Below, piece after piece: positions 1 through 8,600 of a stretch of 64,000 bases of DNA (positions are counted from its first letter, which is position 1; every line of letters begins with the position of its first letter). A model generated the notes under the pieces. That model ran no database searches. It saw only the letters and a list, made by a program, of their open reading frames with translations, and was not told the DNA's origin. The DNA is from Lepeophtheirus salmonis (taxonomy: Eukaryota; Arthropoda; Copepoda; Siphonostomatoida; Caligidae), in the NCBI RefSeq assembly GCF_016086655.4, contig NC_052143.2:29093886-29157885 (forward strand), written 5' to 3'. The position numbers were made by a program, and so were the translations under genes.

Positions 1-1440
1 ATATATTATATGATGGTTTTTATGCAAAACTATGTAATTATTATTACATTTATGTTACTTCAATTTTACTTGATAAAATCTTTTATTATTTGCCAAAAAT
101 TGTAATAATTAATTTCTTTCTTCTTTTTACATTTTTTTCTGTCTAATTTATTTTTTTATTGGGTGATTGTCATGATTTTTGTTACATTTGTTCTAAAAGG
201 CATTACAGACAATTGTTGAAGCGTCTTCACAATTATATAAATTAATTATCAATAAATGAACACTTAATAATTGCAATTCGGCACAAATAATTTAATATTA
301 TATGTTTTCAAATTAGAGTAACGTGAATGTGAAATTTATATACATGGTATTACAGTACAAATCATCGTTAAGTATATTAAACCCATTACAGGGGATTGGT
401 TAATATAAATTACCACTATATATAAATATGAATATTTCAATCAATATGCAATATATATTCATCTTTTTTGACGTCTGAAGTATTTTACTTAATATTATAT
501 TAACAAAAAAAATAATAAACTATTTACTAGGCTCTGCAAAACTCAAGAGTCTAGCTTGAATGGAGAGTGTTGTTCATATGAAAATTATAGCTTCCAAGAA
601 AAGTCAAATATCTCGTAAAAGATAAGGTCTACATATTAAATTTCAATTGGAAATGTTAAAAAAAGTTTATCAACCTGACATAACAGCTCTCTATCTGGGA
701 TAATTAGATGAAGGAAAGAGTTGTGGCATATATTTAACAGGTTAATGTTACTTCTGCTTTGCATGCATGGTTGCTCATGAAAGCTAAAACAAATTTATAT
801 CTATCTTGTGTATAATTTTCCTTCATATTCACCCGTTTTCCATCAATTTTTGAGAGAAGCAGCTAGCAAAAGCTTGAGAAGCAACAATGGCCTTCCCATT
901 AATAGATCTGCAATTCAATTAAAACGTTACAAAAGTCTAATATGTAAGGGGAAGGCCAAATTTGGGTGTTTCAGATGCAATATTGGTCAAAATCCACATT
1001 GCTTCTATAGTTATCGCAAATAATGGCATTTATACTAGAGATTATGATATTTTTTCTTAAAATTTTGCATATATAAAAACAACATGAACCTATCAGAATA
1101 AGTTATTTCAATTTTTAATCCAATAATTTAATAAAAAATATGTCCGCCAATCATTTCTTACAACTAAATACTGCTGATTCTGGCGATAGTTAATTAATTA
1201 ACCGCCTTCTATCTGGGTTCTAGGGATCTTTTGCAATTTTTTTTTAAGTATAATTATCTTATTTGAGTAATATACCATATATAAAAACTGTATCGTATAA
1301 TTTTTTTCAATCCGTTCCAAATAATTATGTAATGGGTTAATGTAATTTTTTGGACTATGTGTCCGCTGGACAAAGTGGTTAGTTGGCAAAATGGCATTAT
1401 GCACAAGGAAAACATAGTGTAATATTAAATCATTTTATCA
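1..1440. other. AT-rich intergenic stretch
   Basis: No supported gene. The open frames here are short, of low complexity and match no family I recognise. The stretch contains the dispersed repeat listed at 236-400. Near 1355-1395 there is a degenerate form of the 'GGCAAAGTG' motif that is tandemly repeated at 44325-44400. Confidence 0.6.
236..400. repeat. Dispersed AT-rich repeat, copy 1
   Basis: The sequence aligns by eye with 44186-44320. Both share 'aatgaacacttaat', then 'aataatt', then 'gagtaac[ga]tgaatg', then a 'tatggtatta/tatagtatta' block, in the same order and at similar spacing. This is probably a fragment of an old mobile element. No coding content or terminal repeat was identified. 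Confidence 0.5.
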
Positions 1441-1444
1441 GTTT

Positions 1445-1729
1445 TTAAATCATTGAATTACATAGTTCCTTTGAAGAGGGTTGACAAACGTCATTGCATT
1501 CCAGTACGGTATCAAATCGATTTTTATTTCCTTCACAACCTCCCCAGGTAAAACTTTCGCACGATTTTAAATCTTTGTTGAAGTAGTATTGAGTTATATT
1601 CTTAGCACAAGTACCAGGGTCCTTATTTAAAGTGCAGGTGCTCTTTAAAATGCCTGAAATGAAACACAATAGAAACACTTTTTTGTAATTGTACATCAAC
1701 TTATCTGTCCTCACCATCAGATAAATCAA
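1445..1729 (-). CDS. Secreted single-domain Kunitz/BPTI protein
   Basis: A 94-residue frame carries one complete Kunitz domain, the fold of BPTI-type serine protease inhibitors. The six cysteines fall at the canonical spacing C-x8-C-x15-C-x7-C-x12-C-x3-C (about residues 32-82). The family signature F-x3-GC-x6-F-x5-C is exact (FTWGGCEGNKNRFDTVLEC). A likely signal peptide precedes it: basic KK, then VFLLCFISGIL. The residue after the second cysteine, the P1 site that decides protease specificity, is Ala rather than Lys/Arg, so a trypsin target is not expected; elastase-like or no target is inference. Just before the domain, around 1652, the minus strand reads a pyrimidine tract ending in 'tttcag', a plausible splice acceptor. 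The N-terminus may therefore come from an upstream exon instead of this ATG. The protein could be a single-gene product or the last exon of a longer Kunitz protein. Confidence 0.75.
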   Translation of the reverse strand: MIYLMVRTDKLMYNYKKVFLLCFISGILKSTCTLNKDPGTCAKNITQYYFNKDLKSCESFTWGGCEGNKNRFDTVLECNDVCQPSSKELCNSMI

Positions 1730-2479
1730 TTAAAATCACCCCCAGAATAAAACATATCATAGCACTATTTGATGTATCCATCACAAAAATTCCCTTCTTT
1801 ACTTGAGTTACACCTGCTCCAAATGAAAATAGATATCTTCTTTTGTATTCTATTAATTACGATGAAGGGGTGTCCATAGTTTTTATAATTCTTTAAGCCT
1901 TAATTCAAAGACTTTTCTAGCAATTTAATCATCACGTTATTAGAAATAGAGACATAGGGTATTAATGAAGTCATTTTGAATTAAGTGATTTAGAAGTTCG
2001 TTTCTAAGTTATTATTTCAAGAACAGTCTTATATCATCACTTACAAATTGATTGTTGAGAAACAGCCCTAACCTGGCACCGTGCCCAGTTGTTTACTTTC
2101 TAGCTGACTAAAGAAGAGGAGACTCTATTCTCTATTGTACCATGAAGATTCTGGAACACTACCGAGTTCCCTATTATTCACAACCTCCATTTATAAATGG
2201 TGGTTGATCTGCCCTGCTGCGTAACCTACTTTTCCTTTAAGGGAAATTATTAACAATATTTTTTATCATCTTAATAAATAATGTTAACATATTATTCCTA
2301 AGAGGAATTTCCGTATCCAGAGTCCAATTACTGAAAAAAATTATAAAAAGAAATAGAAACTCTATTTTTTAACATTTATGGCAATGAATCTTACACATTT
2401 TAAGCTTTCATAAGATTATGGTTTTTTGTATATTCAGAGCAGTTATTTATTGCAAATTTGGCTATACACCTCGGAAAAA
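1730..2479. other. Intergenic stretch, no gene seen
   Basis: No coding signal. A slightly less AT-rich island at about 2070-2240 could be upstream regulatory sequence for the Kunitz gene or TE debris. I see no core promoter motif I would defend. Confidence 0.5.
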
Positions 2480-3115
2480 AGGTTATTTACTCGATTTTGA
2501 AGGTTACATTTTTAAATGGTATCCCTCTTTGATCATACTTTACTTCTTCCAAGTGAGACATTAAAGGGTTGATCTCATTTTATGATTTTCAATTTTTCAG
2601 AAGTAAATTTTTTATAGGATATGTCTGTTTTCCAAAAACATCTGACATCCGTGACGCAATGACACGGAGCTCCGTCTTGAGTTACAACAAAGTTTTCCCG
2701 AACTTTTCTCTGCTTCAAGGTAACATATTCTTATCCATAAGTTCGGTGTAGGCATCTGCATTGAGTCGCTCATTCCACTTTACAAAAATAGCAAGCACAT
2801 TGCCTGTGCTCGCCACTGGATTTTTGTTCTGAAGACATGTCTCACTGAAGCTGAGATATAGTCTGGTTATTTGATTGTGATGCAGAGGCTGTTTTTTTTA
2901 TATTAATAGGGGCGTGAACGGTGGAAAAATTTTCATGAGAAAAGAGCTAAACTTTTGGCAATTCTTTTTTTTGGCCTTAAGAGCATCTAAAATCTACTTT
3001 CCTCTTTCCAACTGTCTCAACTTGCTCTGTTCAGTGATAAGATGTCTTGTTGTCCTCCTCCGTGATTTTAGACCAATGTCATTCCGGATTGAAAAAGTGT
3101 AATCTGTACCACTAG
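2480..3115 (-). pseudogene. Mariner-like transposase remnant (maT/Tc1-mariner)
   Basis: Read on the minus strand, the region carries pieces of a DDE transposase in shifting frames. At about 3000-2900 there is 'VFSHENFSTVHAPIN', which aligns with the first-aspartate motif FSDEK.FTV of mariners, with the catalytic Asp replaced by His. At about 2790-2740 there is 'NERLNADAYTELM', and at about 2700-2640 'VTQDGAPCHCVTDV', the second-aspartate block. Stops and at least two frameshifts separate the blocks, so no product is expected. The N-terminal DNA-binding domain and the third acidic residue were not found. No terminal inverted repeats were seen. Confidence 0.7.
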
Positions 3116-3900
3116 ATAAGATCAACCCTGTACTATATTTACCACCATAGATATGATATCTTGTTTGGTATTGGAGGACAGAAAAATCTACAGCTGCTTA
3201 TAATCCATAACCCCAATTTTTTTTTTCAAAAAAGGTGAAAATTGAATATACTGTCAAATCCAGATATTAAAATTCGGATTAAATAAAAATGGGTTTTTGT
3301 CAACGTTCTCTTAGATATCAAAATTTTACTACACAAAATACTTATCATAAAAAGAAATATGAAGTTCCGCATTAAATCAATATTTTCTATTCTTTTTTCT
3401 TCAGCTTTATTTTGTAATTTCTTGAGTCTGATGGAAAAAATTGGAAAGAAGAATTCATTTTTTAAATGTAAAATGGCGTTAACTTTTTTTTTTTGGTATG
3501 TTTATTTTAAATCAATTTTACATTTCTTTTGAATCAATACGTATAAATTTTATGAGTTTACCTTAAAGAAACATATATGAGAAGACAAATAGGAACAAAA
3601 AATTACTAATATATGAAATAAGTATTACAGTTTAATAGTAAAAATGTGAAAGATATAGATTATTTCCCTAAATATTCTAAAATAGTGGTTTTTAAATAAA
3701 CTTCGAATTAAAAAAAAACCGGATATAGCCAACCTTACAAATTAACAAGAAACTTTCTGCAAAGTGAAAAAAAGATACATACAGTATAACGGAAACTGAA
3801 AAACGGACATCTTGTGTGAGAAAAAAAAAGCACCACGAACATGTATATCCATCCTCAAATTAACGGGATCGTTCCTTTATTTTGTTTTAAAGCTTTAAAT
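3116..3900. other. AT-rich intergenic stretch
   Basis: Rich in T- and A-runs. No gene, RNA or recognisable element was found. Confidence 0.5.
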
Positions 3901-4998
3901 CAGGGGTCAGGAATTTTTTTGGCTGAAGGAGCCATGAACACCACATATTTTAAAATTTAATTCCATGAGAGCCATACCATTTGTAGGTATATTACAAAAG
4001 AGGTAGTGCTCTAATCTTTTTTCTTCCTGCCGTATTAAGTTGCTGGAACAGCTGTTCGGTAAGAAGTTTCATGACGTATGAAACGTAATAAATGTATATA
4101 TCTTTTAAATCATAAATTTGATAACTTTGTCTGAAAGACATTACAAAAAATTTTAAATAATAATGTTCTAAAGGCTTTAAACTATATTGGTATTGCGAAA
4201 ATTCAAGAAAAAGTCGTAATATTATTTAATAATTTAAAATGACCTCCGAATTGGCTTCAACTTTATAATAATGTCCCTTCTAATTAATAGAGATTTTTTT
4301 AAACATAAGGAAGCTTGAACATTTTTCTACTCATTAGTAAAAAATATATAAGAATTGACTGAGATTATCAGTTTTTATGAGATGAAACAGTTTGTAGTCG
4401 CTAATGAATGATTAAGAAGTTTGTTGTAACAAATAAATAATAGGACTATTTCTTAATCTTTAAATTAGCTTTGACGTTTTTTTGTAATTATGGAATTCCT
4501 ATTTTGACTTTTCCAGACTTTGTAACATACCTATAATATGACCAACACTTTTAAAGTACAATAACTCTTTGGTTTATTTTTAATAAAGTACTTCTTAATA
4601 TTGATGCAACTTTTGCTGCTGCATGTTTTTGCTTATGGCTTTGTAGTCTGGTTGATGACAACTAAGGTACTGCTTCATGCAGGTGTTGGGACCTCCATCG
4701 GTTAAACGTAATTTTACATAGATTGATTTTAATGTTCTTTAGACGTGAAAAAGACTGTTCATATGCATACATACACCCAACCAAACATTGTTTGTGTGAA
4801 TGAATACTTGCTGTATTCATTCACACAATAGGAAATCAGAGTTATAACGTTGTTCCACACTGAAGATAGTAGCTATCAGCAGTGTTGCAACAATATTCTT
4901 AACGATATCATTTTTTATATTAAATATTTGTCTGTGAGCCAGTTGCAGTCATCAAAAGAGCCAGATCTGGCTCACCAGCCATGGGTTCCCGAACTCAG
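3901..4998. mobile_element. Non-autonomous hAT-like element
   Basis: The left end starts CAGGGGTCAGGAA and is soon followed by 'ggctgaaggagccat'. The right end reads 'agccagatctggctcacc' and then 'catgggttcccgaactcag'. Reverse-complemented, the right end is a degenerate match to the left (about 10 of 14 terminal bases), and both fit the CAGnG termini known for hAT elements. There is no transposase inside, so it would be moved in trans. A 3' fragment of the same family lies at about 31690-31845. No matching 8-bp target duplication was found, so the exact ends are uncertain. The family label is inferred from the termini. Confidence 0.5.
4792..4828. repeat. Perfect 16-bp inverted repeat (hairpin)
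   Basis: TTGTGTGAATGAATAC and its exact reverse complement are separated by the 5-nt loop 'ttgct'. It lies inside the hAT-like element and may be a structural part of it or a template-switch product. Confidence 0.85.
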
Positions 4999-5100
4999 TT
5001 TTGCATTGTATAATTGTATCATCGCACCCTTAAAAATTTGTGCATTTTCACTTCTGCAAATACGTAGTATAAGCCCAAGGTTAGTAGAAATACAAGGTTA

Positions 5101-5399
5101 GACCATCATGTAATTGGGCTAGCTATAATTTTCACTTTAATGTACCATACCGATTGCATCACAAGGCATACATTTTTTGACGTGATAGAGAATAAAAACG
5201 GTATATTAACAGCATATACATTACTAGATATTATATGATTAATTTTATAGTATATACTCTTTGACGTCACAATAAAAAAGCGTAGTGGAAGTCAAACATC
5301 TGTCGGAAAAGGGTTATTAACCTTGGTATAAGTCCATATTTTCAAAGAAATAAGTCCATTGATACATTTAAATTAATTATTATATTTCGATCCAAATAT
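5101..5399. other. 3' flank of the kinase gene
   Basis: No gene seen. Contains a TGACGTCA octamer (CRE/ATF-type site) at 5262-5269. The sequence just below 5400 would be the kinase 3' UTR. No clear AATAAA was chosen because the region is too AT-rich for the motif to be informative. Confidence 0.4.
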
Positions 5400-5649
5400 T
5401 CATTTAAAATTTGAATAGTAAAATAAGTGAGCCAATCGGATTTCTATTAATTCATCGATGGAAACCCTTTCCTGCGGATCCTTTTTAAGACAAGAGGTAA
5501 TTGATCGCTGAAAAAGATAGCAAAATTTACGATGAATACTATCATTTAAAGAAATATTATTTATTTTCTTGATGACAGATGCTAGATCAAAGTTGGGCTC
5601 AAGAGATTGTAGTAACATGATCCCAAGGGACCAGATATCACATTTTTGA
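5400..5649 (-). CDS. TTK: Kinase last exon, C-lobe
   Basis: Follows the acceptor 'ttctag'. It reads QKCDIWSLGIMLLQSL (helix F, with the structural Asp and the WSLG motif), then a diverged helix-G region, and 'CLKKDPQERVSIDELIEI' (helix H and the conserved Arg of helix I). It stops at TGA 14 codons later, so there is almost no C-terminal tail. The segment between helices F and H is shorter than usual for kinases. Confidence 0.78.
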
Positions 5650-8600
5650 CTAGAATAAAAATTATCAATGATTACTTTAACACATTATTTGAAGAATATA
5701 CATGGTGCACAAGTTATCTATACCACCACTTTGGTGCAATCTCTTAGCTAAACTCAGGCACTTACTCAGATGTTTATTTTTGTAAGATAGCTTATTCAAA
5801 CTTGTACGGGTTAAAAAAATCAATTTACAAATTTGTTGTCCCATTTATTTAGGGAAGGAATGGAGCCCTCCCTGTAATCCGTGCCAGGAAATACGTCATA
5901 ACAATTGCTCGAAATCTGGGACTCAGTGACACGTTCAATTGTCAATTAGTTAGTGGGGAATTTGAAGTCTCTATAGGTGATTTTTATGATACAGCTTAGC
6001 CAGTTGTGTTAAAAGGACGATGTGACTGTGTCCGAACGCAAATTGTTAGTGAGGACCCACGGAAGTGCTAGAGACAAAGTATCAAAAAATGTATCAAATG
6101 TGTCCGAGACAATTTTAACTACTTCATCTCACCAGATTTTTGGCCTCCAAACTTACTGGATCTGAATACATTGGATTTTTATGTGTAAGGCACAATCAAA
6201 CGATAACCAACCGAGCTAACCAGAGACTAAAGTGAAGCCCTGAATCGATTTGATTTCCTATGGGAAGCCTTACATGTGGCATAGGACTCGGCTCCCAGCT
6301 GCACCTAAAAAAAAAAGTATCAAATGTGTCCAAGACAATTTTAACGACTTTATCTCACCGAATTGTTGGCCTCCAAACTCGCCGGATCTGAATCCATTGG
6401 ATTTTTCTGTTTAAGGCACGATCGAACGAAAACCAACCCAACCACATTGCAACAGCAAATACGAACTTATTACTCAGATCAAGAAGGGATTCCAGGATTT
6501 GCCAAGGAACCAAGTGGTGAAAGCTGAATCGAGCTTTTGGCCTCGTATAGAGCTTGTTATTGAGACTGTATGTAATTTAAAAAAATAAAATAAATCAAAA
6601 GCACTTATGCTTTCAGATTTTTTTTCTTAAATCTGATAACTGTTTGGAGAGAAAATTGTGTTTAAAAAAATTCATTTTCGTGACACTGATAGCTTGGGCA
6701 CCCTGTATATGATTGTACCTTATACTAGAAATCGTATGAATATTCCCATCATTTGTTTCCACAACTCGATTATGAAAACATTCAGGTGCACATAGACCCT
6801 CGGTACCAAATATTTCATCAACATCCATCTCTATTTTCCCTTTTGGTAATTGAAAGGCTGCTCCGAAATCTATTATTTTTAATACGTGATTAACAATGAC
6901 AAAGTTTTCCAATTTCAAATCCATATGAATAATTCCTTTATCATGGATTTCCTTTAAAAAAAATCAAGAGAAGAAAGAAAAATGATGTTTCTAAGAATTG
7001 CTATATTTTATGCGAATTTCGTCAATCAAATTAGCAACAATCAATTTTGATGAGGCTGTGTGTCTTATATGTCCAATACCTACAATAGTATACTTTTGTA
7101 GCAACCATTGTACGTCACAGTCCTCAAATTGAAAAAAAAAGAAGGATTCAATAATTAGTAGAAGACTGGATTGGTTGAATATTTGTAGTCCTTTTTCAAA
7201 TGATATCTTTAAAAAAAAATTAAATAAATGGAATTCATCCGAGAAAGATAAATTGTGATATTGCATTTTTTAATAATCTCTCTGTGAAGATTGTAAAAAA
7301 AATTGTACGAGTCTACCATAATCTTGGGGTGTTGATGCTACTTTGGCATAAATAGGAAGGCCCATAAGCGCTGCAGTGATGTTATAGCGAGATCCTGGTC
7401 GAAATCATCAAGGACCTCATCGATGAAGACCCTATACTTTCCCTGAGGAAAGTAGAAATGACTTTCTATCAGAAACTCTTGTGAACAAATTAGCGAAAGA
7501 AGATTTGCGCTAAACGTAGCTCCTTTAGTCTGGCCCTGCTCTTTGTTTTGAGAATAGATCTCTGCATATTCCCCTCGTGAATTTTCTGTTCCTTGAATTA
7601 TCAATTTATACTCAGCTTAATATTTTTCAGAGTGTAATCGTTATGTTCAATAATCATCCGTAATTATTAAGTTATCAAGAATTTATTTTCGTCTTGTCAA
7701 AGATCAATTATAGTTTATACGTATATTTGACGTATGCTCCGATTTATTTAATTCTTTATAATCACTGTTCTCAATGTTAATTGCATTTAATTTTGGAGAT
7801 ACGTGAATTTTAATTTTTTTTATTGTAATTGCTTATAAGAATAAATAAATAAATATCTACTTTAATCTTTTTTGTATTTATTTGTTAGAGATGAGAGGGA
7901 ATCATTAAATTTTATTGTCCTATACTCTTGATGATTACCGTATATATCCAGTCATTAAAATGCCTATTTTCATTACTGCAGATTAAATATTTTTTTCATT
8001 ATTATATATTTGATCATATATCCTTCTGTTTAAGCAATGTGATCAAAGTTTTTGAAATAAGTTCATTTATTGAAAATATTTTTCTTAAAAATTTTCGATA
8101 TGAAGAAAAATCTTATTAATTATAATAAATAACTTATTTTGAAGGAATCTTTCTACAGTTCAAACACATGAAAATACAAATACTATGTTCAAAACACCTA
8201 TATTTATTAGATATAATACAAATAATTTTTTTCTTCCTCTTTTTTGCCCTAGGACGAAAAAAACATATATTTACCTTTATAACCTTTTGTATCGGTGATG
8301 AAGATAGTTCATCTGACGTTTCTTTAAATAATAATGAAATCTCATCTCTAATATTACGATGAACCTGTAAGTTTGATTATCTTCACTCGAAATGACATTT
8401 CAAAAGATTACGTCATACCTCCTTAATAAATTTGCGACGCTTCATTTTGTTTTGCAGATTATGGATGTAGACTATATAAGAATTTATGCGAGTAATATTA
8501 ATAAGAACAAAGAAAACAGTAAGAGGCCATCGAAGACTATTTCCAGATACATTGTATGAACTTACCATTAGATCAACAACATTGACTCTTCGTTTGGTCT

